DNA of 64,000 nucleotides, taken from Nocardioides immobilis. Its GTDB lineage: Bacteria > Actinomycetota > Actinomycetes > Propionibacteriales > Nocardioidaceae. The notes below the pieces were generated by a model. That model was given only the letters and a program-made list of their open reading frames with translations. It ran no database searches and had not been told where the DNA came from. Below, piece after piece: positions 32,104-44,877 of the stretch. Position 1 is the stretch's first letter; each line of letters opens with the position of its first letter. The stretch spans positions 310,001 through 374,000 of the forward strand of contig NZ_QXGH01000009.1 in the NCBI RefSeq assembly GCF_003515065.1. The letters are read 5' to 3'. Both the position numbers and the translations under genes were made by a program.

Positions 32104-33530
32104 CCGACGGGCCGTGGCTGCGCCTGGATCCACGGATGCTGCTCGTGCACCCGATCGACGAGCTCCGCAAGTACGTCGTACCTCTCGCCGCGACCGCCAT
32201 CTTCGGGGCGACCCAGGGCGGCGGACCGTTCGTTGCCGTCGTCGCGATCCTCGCTCCCCTCGTGCTCGGCGTGGTCCGCTACCTGACGACCAGCTACCGC
32301 GTCGCCGAGGGCCGGGTCGAGCTGCGACGCGGTCTGCTCAACCGGCAGCGACTCTCCGCGCCGATCGACCGGGTGCGCACCGTCGACATCGCCGCTCCGG
32401 TCATCCACCGCATGGTCGGGCTGACCACCCTGACGATCGGCACCGGCGGCGTCGGCGGCGACAGCGACGAGCTGAAGCTCGACGGGCTGACGGCCGCCCA
32501 GGGGCAGGACCTCCGCCGGGTGCTCCTCGCGGAGCGGTCCCCCACCCCCGAGGATGCGGTCGACGTTGCGCCACCGGTCGCGCAGTACGAGCCGGGGTGG
32601 CTCCGGTTCGCGCCGTTCACCAGCGCGGGGATCGCGATCCTCGGCGGTCTCCTGGGTGCCGGAGCGCAGCTGCTCAACGAGGTCGACATCCAGGTGGACG
32701 TGGTCGCCGAGGATCTCGCCGGCGAGGCGACGACGGCAGTGCTCGCGGCCGTCGTCGGGATCGGCGTCCTCGTCCTCGTCCTGACCGTGATCGGCTACCT
32801 CGTCACCAACTGGCGGTTCACGCTGCGCCGCCAGGCGGACACCTGGCACGTGAGCCGCGGCCTCCTCACCACCCGCGAGACCTCGATCGACGTCGACCGC
32901 CTGGCCGGCGTCTCCGTGGCCGAGCCCCCGGGGCTCCGGTTGGCCCGGGGCGCGAGGCTCACCGCGATCGTCACCGGGCTCGGCGGCGCCCAGCGCGGAT
33001 CGCAGGTGCTGGTGCCGCCGGCGCCGGACGACGTCGTGCGGCGCGCGGGTGCCGCCGTCCTCGGGTCGGACCTGCCGCTCATGGCTCCGCTGACCAGCCA
33101 CGGACCGGCCGCCGTACGACGCCGCTGGGTCCGCGCGCTCGGGCCGGCGGCGGCGCTGGCCGCCGTACCTGTCGGCCTCGTCGTGGCCGGGGCCCCGGTC
33201 TGGGTCCTGGCCGTGCCTGCGGTCGTGCTCGGGGTGGCGGTGGCGCTCGCCTTCGACCGCACCCGCTCCCTCGGCCACGCGCGCGTCGACGGCCACGTCG
33301 TCACCCGCTCGGGATCGTTGCTCCGGAGCCGGGACGCGCTCGCCGACGCCCACGTGATCGGCTGGACGTTCCAGGACACCTGGTTCCAGCGGCGGGCCGG
33401 CCTCACCACGCTCGCAGCGACGACGGCCGGCGGGCGCGGCAAGGTCGAGGCCCTCGACATCCCGCAGTCACGTGCGGTCGCAGTCGCCGCCGAGGTGACA
33501 CCCGCGCTCGTCGCCCAGTTCACCGCCTAG
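32100..33530 (+). CDS. PH-domain membrane protein, YdbT-like
   Basis: A 476-residue protein with several membrane helices and repeated bPH2 domains: first LTTSYRVAEGRVELRRGLLN followed by LSAPIDRVRTVDIAAPVIHR, then further copies around TNWRFTLRRQADTWHVSRGL and DRLAGVSVAEPPGLRLARGA, and a last one near DGHVVTRSGSLLRSRDALAD. This is the YdbT pattern of three domains linked by membrane segments. The GTG overlaps the YdbS-like stop as GTGA. Its TAG is shared with the TetR gene that ends on the other strand: CTAG at 33527-33530 reads as TAG in both directions. Confidence 0.8.
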   Translation: MTDGPWLRLDPRMLLVHPIDELRKYVVPLAATAIFGATQGGGPFVAVVAILAPLVLGVVRYLTTSYRVAEGRVELRRGLLNRQRLSAPIDRVRTVDIAAPVIHRMVGLTTLTIGTGGVGGDSDELKLDGLTAAQGQDLRRVLLAERSPTPEDAVDVAPPVAQYEPGWLRFAPFTSAGIAILGGLLGAGAQLLNEVDIQVDVVAEDLAGEATTAVLAAVVGIGVLVLVLTVIGYLVTNWRFTLRRQADTWHVSRGLLTTRETSIDVDRLAGVSVAEPPGLRLARGARLTAIVTGLGGAQRGSQVLVPPAPDDVVRRAGAAVLGSDLPLMAPLTSHGPAAVRRRWVRALGPAAALAAVPVGLVVAGAPVWVLAVPAVVLGVAVALAFDRTRSLGHARVDGHVVTRSGSLLRSRDALADAHVIGWTFQDTWFQRRAGLTTLAATTAGGRGKVEALDIPQSRAVAVAAEVTPALVAQFTA

Positions 33531-34243
33531 CCGTCGGCTGGTGGCGGAGCGAGACCGAGATCGTCGGCCAGCACGAGAAGATGCCGCTCGAAGAGCGCCT
33601 CGGGGTCACCGAGCCCGTCCGGCCCGTACTGACCGAACACCTCGAAGCTGACGCAGCCGAACACGCCCGCCCAGCCCAGCACCCCGCGCGCGATCACCGG
33701 GTCGGGCAGGGCCACCCCGAACTGGTCGCGCACTCCCTCCATCCCGGCCGCGAGGCCGGCCGTCATCGGCCCGTCCTCGGCCGGGACGACCAGCGCGCCG
33801 GCCGCGAGCGCGTCGGCAGCGATGCCGAGGAGCAGTCGGACCAGCCGGGTGCCGGGGTCGGTCGTCTGCTCAGCAGGCGCGTGGTAGCCCGGCACCGGCG
33901 CACCGTAGAGCAGGGCGTACGTCGCCGGCTCGGCCAACGCCCAGCGTCGGATCGCGCGGCCATAGGTGGCGAACCGGTCGAAGTAGCGATCCTCCGGAAC
34001 GTCGGCCAGCGCGGCGTCGACAGCATCGCCGAGCTCGTCGTACCCGTTGACGACGAGGAGGGTCAACAGCTCGTCCCGGCTCTTGACGTAGCGGTACACC
34101 GCCGACGACACGACGCCCAGGTCGCGGGCCACCGCGCGGAGCGACAGCGCCGCGGCGCCGTACGCGGCCAGGTGCAGCCGGCCGATCCGGGTGATGTCGT
34201 CCATGGTCTGCGCGCGAGCGCGCTGTCGCGGGGTGCCTGCCAT
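33527..34243 (-). CDS. TetR family transcriptional regulator
   Basis: A 238-residue TetR regulator. The N-terminal helix-turn-helix is around ITRIGRLHLAAYGAAALSLR and AVARDLGVVSSAVYRYVKSR. The remainder is the WHG-type ligand-binding domain with RRWALAEPATYALLYGAPVP. The ATG at 34243 starts MAGTPRQRARAQ. It is divergent from the epimerase-like gene; two palindromes built on GAGCACTGCTC lie between, the probable operators. It ends in a CTAG shared with the YdbT-like gene. Confidence 0.9.
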   Translation of the reverse strand: MAGTPRQRARAQTMDDITRIGRLHLAAYGAAALSLRAVARDLGVVSSAVYRYVKSRDELLTLLVVNGYDELGDAVDAALADVPEDRYFDRFATYGRAIRRWALAEPATYALLYGAPVPGYHAPAEQTTDPGTRLVRLLLGIAADALAAGALVVPAEDGPMTAGLAAGMEGVRDQFGVALPDPVIARGVLGWAGVFGCVSFEVFGQYGPDGLGDPEALFERHLLVLADDLGLAPPPADG

Positions 34244-34285
34244 GTCGGCATCATGCCACAGGAGTGAACAGTTGCCGCAAAAGTG

Positions 34286-34345
34286 AGCACTGCTCTTGCT
34301 CTCCGTGCGCCGAGGTGCTTTCCTCAATTCGAGAGCACTGCTCTC
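34286..34345. promoter_or_regulatory. Two palindromic operators between tetR and the epimerase gene
   Basis: GAGCA-C-TGCTC (34286-34296) and GAGAGCA-C-TGCTCTC (34331-34345) share the same core, 45 nt centre to centre. Both are perfect palindromes. They lie between the divergent starts, matching TetR autorepression with control of the partner. Confidence 0.65.
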
Positions 34346-34374
34346 CATTCACTCGAACCTCTGGAAGGACCCCC

Positions 34375-35307
34375 ATGAACCAGCTCCACGTCGTCACCGG
34401 CGCCGGCCCCGTCGGCACCACCGTCGCTCTCCAGCTCGCCGACCAGGGCCACCGCGTGCGGATCCTCACCCGCTCCGGCAGCGGACCCGAGCACCCGCTG
34501 GTCGAGCGCCGGAAGGCCGACGTCTCGAAGGTCGACAGCCTGGCCGAGGCGTTCGCCGACGCGGTCGCCGTCCACCACTGCATCCACGGCTCGCGGTACG
34601 CCGCCGCCACGTGGCGGGCCGAGCTGCTGCCAGCCGAGCAGGCGATCCTCGAGGCCGCCGGCCGGGCCGGCGCGGTCGTCGTCTTCCCCGAGAGCCTCTA
34701 CGCGTACGGCGTCGTCGACGGCACGATCACGGAGGACCTCCCCCGCAACGCGACCATCGGCAAGCCCGGTGTGCGGACCGAGCTGCTCCGTGGCCGGGCC
34801 GCCTCCACAACACCGACCGTCAGCGTCGCCGCGTCCGACTTCTTCGGGCCGCTGGTCCGGACCGCCCACGCCGGCGACCGGATGGTGCCCACGATCCTGG
34901 CCGGCCGGACGATGCGGGTCGTGGGCAGCCTGGACCAGCCGCACTCCTTCACCTACGTTCCCGACCTCGCCGCTGCGATGATCCGAGCCGCGGCGGACCC
35001 GGCGCTGTGGGGCTCGGTGCTGCACGCGCCGACCGCGGCGCCGGTCACCCAGCGCCAGCTGATCGAGGCGTTCGCGCACGCAGCCGGGGTGCCGGTGCCG
35101 AAGGTCGGGACCATCCCCGCGGGACTGCTGCGCCTGATCGGGCTGGTCCACGGCGACACCCGGGAGCTGGCCGAGATGAGCTTTCAGCTCACCGCACCCT
35201 TCGACCTCGACTCCAGCCGCAGCGAGGAGCGACTCGGGCTGAAGCCGACGGCCTTCGACACCGCGGTCCAGGCGACCGTCGACTGGTGGCGGACGCAGGA
35301 GCTCTGA
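34375..35307 (+). CDS. NAD-dependent epimerase/dehydratase family protein (extended SDR-like)
   Basis: A 310-residue protein with an N-terminal Rossmann fold, HVVTGAGPVGTTVALQLADQ, followed by VFPESLYAYGVVDGTITEDL, where a Tyr stands near the usual catalytic place though the full YxxxK pair is not obvious. The C-terminal part has HSFTYVPDLAAAMIRAAADP and HAPTAAPVTQRQLIEAFAHA as in atypical SDRs. Substrate unknown. ATG start with GGAAGG 6 nt upstream. It is divergent from a TetR regulator and carries the operator palindromes in its upstream region, so it is the probable target. Confidence 0.85.
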   Translation: MNQLHVVTGAGPVGTTVALQLADQGHRVRILTRSGSGPEHPLVERRKADVSKVDSLAEAFADAVAVHHCIHGSRYAAATWRAELLPAEQAILEAAGRAGAVVVFPESLYAYGVVDGTITEDLPRNATIGKPGVRTELLRGRAASTTPTVSVAASDFFGPLVRTAHAGDRMVPTILAGRTMRVVGSLDQPHSFTYVPDLAAAMIRAAADPALWGSVLHAPTAAPVTQRQLIEAFAHAAGVPVPKVGTIPAGLLRLIGLVHGDTRELAEMSFQLTAPFDLDSSRSEERLGLKPTAFDTAVQATVDWWRTQEL

Positions 35308-35346
35308 GCGCGGGCGACGCGAGGGCGCCGCTCTCGACCCCGGGAT

Positions 35347-36219
35347 CTACGCCGCGGTTCTCGCCGCCCGGGCTGCGCTGCCCGGCTGAAGCCGCACCGC
35401 GGAGAGCCCGGGCGGCGGGACGGACGGGTCGCAGTCGCCCCACTCGGTCTCGGCGCAGCTGTTGAGACCGCCGATCACGGCGGCGACGTCACGGCGGCCG
35501 TCGCCGCCGTTGATGATGTCGTCGCCGTCGCCGGCCGACACGACGTCGTTGCCGCCGTACGTCGATGCGCTCAGGCTGCCGTTGATCGCGATCACGCTGT
35601 CGCTGGCGTCGGTGCCGACGTAGGTCCAGGAATGGTCGCCCTTCAGCCAGACCAGCTCCCACCCACCGAACGCACCGGGCTCGTTCGCGGGCTCGGGGCC
35701 GAGGATCAGCAGCTGCTCGGCCTGGTCCATCAGCACCGGCTGGGTGCCGCTGACGGTCAGGGTCAGCAGGTCGAGGCCCTCGTCGCCGATCAGGGTGACG
35801 GGCGCACCCGCAGCTGTGCGCACGTCGACGGTCTCGTCGCCCACCCCGCCGACGACGCGGTCCGCCCCGGACGGGCTGGTGACGGCGTCGTCGCCGAGAC
35901 CGCCGATCGCGACGTCGTCGCCCACGCCGGTCAGGAGCCGGTCGTTGCCCGGGCCACCGCACACGACGTCGTCCCCGCCGTAGCCCCGCACCAGGTCGTT
36001 CCCGCCCCTCGCGACGATCACGTCGACGCCGGACGTCCCGGCGAGGGTGTCGTTGCGGTCGGTGCCGACGATCGTGGCGCGCCGGCCGTCGCAGGTGGCG
36101 CCGGCGACCGCGAGCTCGGCGCCCGGCCCGTCGCCGTCGCGGGAGATGCCGAACAGCGCGGCCAGCACCGCCAGTCCCAGCAGTGCCACCACCGCCGCAA
36201 GCATCGCGCGTCCGCGCAT
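35347..36219 (-). CDS. RTX-like calcium-binding repeat protein
   Basis: A 290-residue exported protein. Residues 1-25 form a signal/anchor (MRGRAMLAAVVALLGLAVLA). The mature part opens with CDGRRATIVGTDRNDTLAGT and runs through RTX nonapeptides GGxGxDxxx such as ARGGNDLVRGYGGDDVVCGG and GDGDDIINGGDGRRD. There is no type I secretion signal or HlyBD nearby, so export is by Sec. Calcium folds such repeats in the cell exterior. A second protein with the same opening (CxGRxATIVGTD) lies at 39757-40923, on the other side of pyc. The last residues are Arg/Ala-rich. ATG start. Confidence 0.8.
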   Translation of the reverse strand: MRGRAMLAAVVALLGLAVLAALFGISRDGDGPGAELAVAGATCDGRRATIVGTDRNDTLAGTSGVDVIVARGGNDLVRGYGGDDVVCGGPGNDRLLTGVGDDVAIGGLGDDAVTSPSGADRVVGGVGDETVDVRTAAGAPVTLIGDEGLDLLTLTVSGTQPVLMDQAEQLLILGPEPANEPGAFGGWELVWLKGDHSWTYVGTDASDSVIAINGSLSASTYGGNDVVSAGDGDDIINGGDGRRDVAAVIGGLNSCAETEWGDCDPSVPPPGLSAVRLQPGSAARAARTAA

Positions 36220-36328
36220 CGTCCCTCCTCGGCATCTGAGCCTACGGCGGCCGTGGGGCGGGGAACGACCGCAACGCCGGACACCATTGGTACGACTTGT
36301 CCCACGGAACGCGCCTGTCGCGAGCCCC

Positions 36329-36334
36329 TAGGCT
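36329..36334 (+). promoter_or_regulatory. Leaderless-type -10 box of pyc
   Basis: TAGGCT ends 7 nt before the ATG of pyruvate carboxylase. Confidence 0.5.
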
Positions 36335-36341
36335 GGCCGTC

Positions 36342-39735
<3,394 letters not shown>

Positions 39736-39737
<2 letters not shown>

Positions 39738-39757
39738 GTCTCCGGCGGTCGAGACCT
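39736..39757. terminator. Bidirectional hairpin at the pyc/RTX convergent end
   Basis: AGGTCTC (39736-39742) pairs perfectly with GAGACCT (39751-39757) around an 8-nt loop. The pyc TAG (39735-39737) enters the left arm and the RTX gene's TAA begins at the last base of the right arm. Confidence 0.55.
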
Positions 39758-40923
39758 TATGCCTCGCAGGCCACCTGGACCTCGGTGACGCAGACGTCGC
39801 CACCCGGCCCGCCCTCGCCACGGTCGAAGCCTCGGTCGCCCACGAGCAGGTCGTTGCCGCCGAGCCCGCGGAGGAGGTCGTCGCCGCCCAGGCCCTTCAG
39901 GTAGTCGCCGCGGGCGGTGCCGGTCAGACGGTCGCCCCTGCGTGAGCCGAACAGCACCTCGACGCGATCGAACCGCACCAGTCGATCACCCCAGGTCGCG
40001 GTGCCGGTGGTGAGGCTGGCGGTCACGCCACGCAGCACCTCCTCGAACGACAGCACGTCGGCCGCACGTCCACCGTCGGCCGTGCCACCGCCCTTGGCCA
40101 ACACCTGGAACAGGTCACGGCCGACTCCGCCGCGGGAGGTGCCACTGCGCATCACGAACCGGTCGTTGCCACCCTCGCCGAGCGCGGTGCCGGTGCGGAC
40201 CACCACGAAGGTGTCGTTGCCGACGCCGCCCCGTGCCTCGCCCGAGGACACCCGGAGGAGGTCGGCGCCGCCGAACCCGAAGACCTGGTCGGCCCCACCA
40301 CCGCCGGCGAGCCTGTCGGCGGCCGCGGAGCCGCGGAGGACGTCGGCGAGCGTGCTGCCCAGCAGCGACTCGACGTGACCGACCGAGTCGTGGCCGGCAC
40401 CGTCGACGAAGCCGCTCCCCCAGTCGGTGGTGATCGCCGTGGCCGACTCCTGGTAGCTGAGCGTGTCCTTGCCGGTGCCGCCGGTGACCTGGTCGTCGCC
40501 GGCAGCCTCGAGCACCAGGTCGGCCCCACCCGCGGCGCGCACCAGGTCGTTGTCGGCGCCTCCACGCAGGATGTCGTCGCCGGGTCCGCCCCGCACCTGG
40601 TCGTCCCCGGCCTCGCCCCGGAGGTTGTCGGCTCCACCACCGCCGTCGAGCGCGTCCCCACCCTCGCCGCCGAAGACCCGGTCCTTCCCACCGCCGCCGC
40701 AGACGACGTCGTCGCCACCGCGGGCGTGGAACACGTCGTCGCCCGGCCCCAGGACCACCACGTCCGCGAGCAGCGTGCCGCGGAGATCGTCGTCACCGTC
40801 CGTGCCGACGATCGTCGCCGTCCGGCCCTGGCAGGACTCGACCGCCGCTGCGGGGGTCGCGAGCAGGGTCGAGGGAGCCGCCAGCACCGGGACCGCCAGG
40901 GCGAGAGCAAAGATCTTCCGCAT
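39757..40923 (-). CDS. RTX-like calcium-binding repeat protein
   Basis: A 388-residue secreted protein. A signal peptide (MRKIFALALAVPVLAAPSTL, cut after PAAA) is followed by ESCQGRTATIVGTDGDDDLR, then a run of RTX nonapeptides such as ARGGDDVVCGGGGKDRVFGG, EGGDALDGGGGADNLRGEAG, and GGPGDDILRGGADNDLVRAA. A second repeat cluster GLGGDDLLRGLGGNDLLVGD is near the C-terminus, before DVCVTEVQVACEA with two Cys. A non-repeat middle carries Thr/Asp-rich segments. No type I secretion system is nearby. The ATG at 40923 is preferred to a GTG two codons earlier. It is a paralogue of the protein at 35347-36219. Confidence 0.82.
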   Translation of the reverse strand: MRKIFALALAVPVLAAPSTLLATPAAAVESCQGRTATIVGTDGDDDLRGTLLADVVVLGPGDDVFHARGGDDVVCGGGGKDRVFGGEGGDALDGGGGADNLRGEAGDDQVRGGPGDDILRGGADNDLVRAAGGADLVLEAAGDDQVTGGTGKDTLSYQESATAITTDWGSGFVDGAGHDSVGHVESLLGSTLADVLRGSAAADRLAGGGGADQVFGFGGADLLRVSSGEARGGVGNDTFVVVRTGTALGEGGNDRFVMRSGTSRGGVGRDLFQVLAKGGGTADGGRAADVLSFEEVLRGVTASLTTGTATWGDRLVRFDRVEVLFGSRRGDRLTGTARGDYLKGLGGDDLLRGLGGNDLLVGDRGFDRGEGGPGGDVCVTEVQVACEA

Positions 40924-40993
40924 GACCACTCCAACGAGCGGAGTCGGAGCGCGTCACCGGCGTCCAGACTGTGAGAACAGCGCCGGATTCGGC

Positions 40994-42154
40994 CTAGACC
41001 ACCCGGAACCAGGTCGACCTGAGCCCGAAGACGCTGCGGAAGTCGTCACCGTCGACCGCTGGCGTGGCGTTGCTGCCGACGATCCGGATCCTGAGCACCC
41101 GGCCGTTCCACGTGCCGTTGCCGTCGCGGCGCAGGATCCGGAGCCGTTGGAAGTCGCCGATCGCCGGGTAGGCGTTCTCGATCGTGGTCGCGCGGAGCGT
41201 GGTGCGCCACGCGTTCACGGGATCCCAGTCGTCCTGCTTCGCGACCTGGTAGGGCACGGAACCTGCGACGGTCCACCCGCCGTTGCTGGACGAGAACTCG
41301 GTGAAAGCCGGCGTCCCGGCGGCCAGCAGCACCTCGCCGGCGGTGGCCCGGATCGCGGCGTCGCTGGCCGGGTGACGGTCGTCGAGCCCGCCGTACACCT
41401 GGCAGGAGGTGGTGTCGCACAGGTCGTAGGGATCTCCCTGCGAGTCCGCCCGGTGGAAAGCGGCGTAGGTCCGCGCCGCGACCGCTTGTGCCTTGACCGC
41501 CTCCGGGGGCCACAGTGCCGGCACCTCCCGCGGTACGACGCCGCGCAGGTAGGCCTCGAGGCGCACCACGTTGACCGTGTCCCGTCCCCCGTCGACGACC
41601 GTCGAGCGGAGCGCACCCTGGTAGCGGGTCACCCCGGACGGGGTGACCAGGGCGAGGGCACCGCGTGCGGCCCTGAGCTCGGCCTCGCCCGGCACGGTCC
41701 GCACCGATCGCCACCGGTCGGTGAGGACGGAGACGCGGGTCGCACCGCCGACGGCGGCGGTCAGCCGCCACCTCTTCGCGCCGTCCTGCCGCAGTGCCCA
41801 GGAGTCACCCGTCGCCACCTGGCGGACCGACAGCCGCCGCCTGTCGTCGATGACCACGTCGTCGGAGGTGTCGCCCGAGATCTGCACCCGGATCACACCG
41901 GGCGCGGTACCGAACGCGAGCCCGGGGTAGTAGAAGCGCAGGATCTGGCGGTGGGTGCGGTCGTGCTCGGACGCCGCACCCTGGGCGCCGTACTGCGACA
42001 TCCCGCGGCCGTGGCCGTAGCCGCGACCCTCGAGCGTGACCGACGACGGGCCGGCGAGCGCCGCCTCGGCCGGGGCCGAGGGCGGGGTCGGGAACGTGAC
42101 GACGGCGAGGGAGAGCGCGCCGGCGAGGAGCGCGCGGATCCGGGTCGAGGTCAT
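40994..42154 (-). CDS. SpoIID/LytB domain protein
   Basis: A 386-residue secreted protein with a signal peptide ([20 protein letters not shown], cut near AEA). The SpoIID core has [20 protein letters not shown], then [40 protein letters not shown] and [20 protein letters not shown] with SSNGGWT. In spore formers SpoIID is a lytic transglycosylase; the wider LytB group stimulates amidases or cuts glycan strands. Actinomycetes have it without sporulation, so a wall-remodelling role is likely. ATG start. Same strand as the RTX protein downstream, with 70 nt between. Confidence 0.88.
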   Translation of the reverse strand: MTSTRIRALLAGALSLAVVTFPTPPSAPAEAALAGPSSVTLEGRGYGHGRGMSQYGAQGAASEHDRTHRQILRFYYPGLAFGTAPGVIRVQISGDTSDDVVIDDRRRLSVRQVATGDSWALRQDGAKRWRLTAAVGGATRVSVLTDRWRSVRTVPGEAELRAARGALALVTPSGVTRYQGALRSTVVDGGRDTVNVVRLEAYLRGVVPREVPALWPPEAVKAQAVAARTYAAFHRADSQGDPYDLCDTTSCQVYGGLDDRHPASDAAIRATAGEVLLAAGTPAFTEFSSSNGGWTVAGSVPYQVAKQDDWDPVNAWRTTLRATTIENAYPAIGDFQRLRILRRDGNGTWNGRVLRIRIVGSNATPAVDGDDFRSVFGLRSTWFRVV

Positions 42155-42232
42155 CCGGCGACCCTACGTCGCGCGCCAACCTCGCGACGCGCGTCACAGA
42201 GAACTCAATTCAGCGAAAACCCCAGGTCACCC

Positions 42233-42238
42233 TAGGCT
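42233..42238 (+). promoter_or_regulatory. Leaderless-type -10 box of valS
   Basis: TAGGCT ends 8 nt before the ATG at 42247. No Shine-Dalgarno is present. Confidence 0.45.
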
Positions 42239-42246
42239 TGTGGGCT

Positions 42247-44862
42247 ATGACCGAGATCCACGAGCAGGCCGCAGAACCGACCAGCACCGACCCCGGTGCG
42301 GTCGCGGTACCGGACCGGCCCGCGCTCGAGGGCCTCGAGGAGAAGTGGGCCGAGCGGTGGAAGACGGACGCGACGTACGCGTTCGACCGCAGCCAGCCGC
42401 GGGACAACGTCTACTCCATCGACACGCCGCCGCCGACCGTCAGCGGCAGCCTCCACGTCGGCCACGTCTTCTCCTACACCCACACCGACCTGATCGCCCG
42501 CTACCGGCGGATGACCGGCAAGTCCGTCTTCTACCCGATGGGCTGGGACGACAACGGCCTGCCGACCGAGCGCCGGGTGCAGAACTACTTCGGCGTCCGG
42601 TGTGACCCGTCGCTCCCCTACGACCCGGACTTCACCCCGCCGGAGAAGCCCGACCCCAAGCGCCAGATCCCGATCAGCCGCCCCAACTTCGTCGCGCTGT
42701 GCGAGCAGCTCGTCGAGCAGGACGAGCTGGTCTTCGAGTCGCTCTGGCGCACGCTCGGGCTCTCCGTCGACTGGGACACGACCTACACGACGATCGGCAG
42801 CCGCGCGCAGGCCGTGAGCCAGCGCGCCTTCCTGCGCAACCTCGCCCGCGGCGAGGCCTACCTGCAGGAGGCGCCGACGCTCTGGGACGTCACCTTCCAG
42901 ACCGCGGTCGCGCAGGCCGAGCTCGAGGCGCGCGACTATGCGGGGCACTACCACCGGGTCGCGTTCCACCAGCCTGACGGGGCGCCGGTCCACATCGAGA
43001 CCACCCGGCCCGAGCTGATCGCCAGCGCCGTCGCGCTGATCGCCCACCCCGACGACGAGCGCTACCAGGGGCTGTTCGGCACCACGGTCACCTCGCCGAT
43101 CTTCGGCGTCGAGATCCCCGTGCTCGCCCACGCCGCCGCCGAGATGGACAAGGGCGCCGGCATCGCCATGTGCTGCACCTTCGGTGACCTCACCGACGTC
43201 CAGTGGTGGCGCGAGCTGCAGCTGCCGGTCCGCACCGTGATCGGCCGCGACGGCCGCCTCCACCGCGACACGCCCGAGTGGCTGTCGAGCGAGCAGGCCG
43301 CGACGGCGTACGCCGATCTCGCCGGCAAGACCGTCTTCTCCGCCCGGGAGGCGATGGTCACCAAGCTGCGCGAGTCCGGCGACCTCGACGGCGACCCGAC
43401 TCCCACGCAGCGGATGGCGAACTTCTACGAGAAGGGCGACAAGCCGCTCGAGATCGTCTCCACCCGCCAGTGGTACATCAGCAACGGCGGCCGCGACGCC
43501 AAGATCCGCGAGCAGATGATCGCGCGCGGTGCGGAGATCGAGTGGCTGCCGCCGCACATGCGACACCGGTTCGACAACTGGGTCGGGGGCCTCAACGGCG
43601 ACTGGCTGATCTCGCGGCAGCGGTTCTTCGGCATCCCGTTCCCGGTCTGGTACCCGCTCGACGGTGAGGGCGACCCCGACTACGCCGGGCTCCTGGTCCC
43701 CACCGAGGCGGAGCTGCCCGTCGACCCGTCGACCGACGTGCCGGCCGGCTACACCGAGGACCAGCGCGGCAAGCCCGGTGGCTTCATCGGCGACCCCGAC
43801 ATCATGGACACCTGGGCGACGTCCTCGCTCACCCCGCACATCGCCGGCGGGTGGGTCGACGACGAGGACCTCTGGGAGCGGGTGTTCCCGATGGACCTCT
43901 GCACCCACGCCCACGACATCATCCGCACCTGGCTGTTCAGCCGGGTCGTCCGCGCCCACTTCGAGAACGACACCGCGCCGTGGTCGCACGCGATGATCTC
44001 CGGCTTCATCGTCGACCCGGACCGCAAGAAGATGTCGAAGTCCAAGGGCAACGTCGTGGTCCCCAACGACATCCTCGACAAGTACGGCGCCGACGCGGTC
44101 CGCTGGCGTGCCGCCATCGCCCGCCCCGGCCTGGACTCGCCGTTCGACGAGACCCAGATGAAGGTCGGCCGCCGGCTGGCGATGAAGGTCCTCAACGCGT
44201 CGAAGTTCGTGCTCGGCAGCGTCGGCGCAACGACGTTCAGTCCCGCGCTCGTCGGCGAGCAGGTCGACGCCGCGCTGCTCGGGCGGCTCGCCACCGTGGT
44301 CGGCAGAGCGACCGACGCGTTCGACGCCTACGACTACACGACGGCGCTCGAGGTCACCGAGAAGTTCTTCTGGGAGTTCTGCGACGACTACCTCGAGCTG
44401 GTCAAGGAGCGGGCGTACGCCGGCGGCAGCGACGCGTCCGCATCGGCCCGGGCCACACTGGCGCTCGCCCTCCACGTCCAGCTGCGGCTGCTCGCGCCGT
44501 TCCTGCCCTACGTGACCGAGGAGGTCTGGTCGTGGTGGCAGGAGGGCTCGGTGCACCGGGCGGCGTGGCCGACGGCCGGCGAGCTGGGGTCGGCCGCCGC
44601 GGCCGACGGCACCGCCGTCGACGCGATCGCCGCGGCGCTGGCCGGCATCCGGGGCGCGAAGTCGCAGGCCAAGGTCTCGATGCGGACCGAGCTCGACCGG
44701 GTCGAGATCACCGGCCCCGGGCGGCTCGTGGCGAACGCCGAGATGGCGACAGCGGACCTCCGGGCAGCCGGCAAGGTCACCGGCGACCTGGTCTTCACGG
44801 TCGACGAGGACGCGACCGAGCTGTCCGTCGCCGCCGAGATCGCGGAGCAGGCGGCTCAGTAG
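42247..44862 (+). CDS. valS: Valine--tRNA ligase
   Basis: An 871-residue class I aminoacyl-tRNA synthetase charging tRNA-Val. HIGH-type motif HVGH at 70-73 ([15 protein letters not shown]), the KMSKS motif at 595-599 ([11 protein letters not shown]), and [20 protein letters not shown] identify ValS. The editing domain lies at about 190-350. The C-terminus ends soon after the anticodon-binding domain and lacks the long coiled-coil arm of E. coli-type ValS, so it looks like the shorter archaeal/rickettsial-type ('type 2') form seen in some actinomycetes. No T-box leader; the promoter appears leaderless. Convergent with the tyrosinase-vWA gene. Confidence 0.95.
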   Translation: MTEIHEQAAEPTSTDPGAVAVPDRPALEGLEEKWAERWKTDATYAFDRSQPRDNVYSIDTPPPTVSGSLHVGHVFSYTHTDLIARYRRMTGKSVFYPMGWDDNGLPTERRVQNYFGVRCDPSLPYDPDFTPPEKPDPKRQIPISRPNFVALCEQLVEQDELVFESLWRTLGLSVDWDTTYTTIGSRAQAVSQRAFLRNLARGEAYLQEAPTLWDVTFQTAVAQAELEARDYAGHYHRVAFHQPDGAPVHIETTRPELIASAVALIAHPDDERYQGLFGTTVTSPIFGVEIPVLAHAAAEMDKGAGIAMCCTFGDLTDVQWWRELQLPVRTVIGRDGRLHRDTPEWLSSEQAATAYADLAGKTVFSAREAMVTKLRESGDLDGDPTPTQRMANFYEKGDKPLEIVSTRQWYISNGGRDAKIREQMIARGAEIEWLPPHMRHRFDNWVGGLNGDWLISRQRFFGIPFPVWYPLDGEGDPDYAGLLVPTEAELPVDPSTDVPAGYTEDQRGKPGGFIGDPDIMDTWATSSLTPHIAGGWVDDEDLWERVFPMDLCTHAHDIIRTWLFSRVVRAHFENDTAPWSHAMISGFIVDPDRKKMSKSKGNVVVPNDILDKYGADAVRWRAAIARPGLDSPFDETQMKVGRRLAMKVLNASKFVLGSVGATTFSPALVGEQVDAALLGRLATVVGRATDAFDAYDYTTALEVTEKFFWEFCDDYLELVKERAYAGGSDASASARATLALALHVQLRLLAPFLPYVTEEVWSWWQEGSVHRAAWPTAGELGSAAAADGTAVDAIAAALAGIRGAKSQAKVSMRTELDRVEITGPGRLVANAEMATADLRAAGKVTGDLVFTVDEDATELSVAAEIAEQAAQ

Positions 44863-44877
44863 GGCCGCCCGCCTCGA

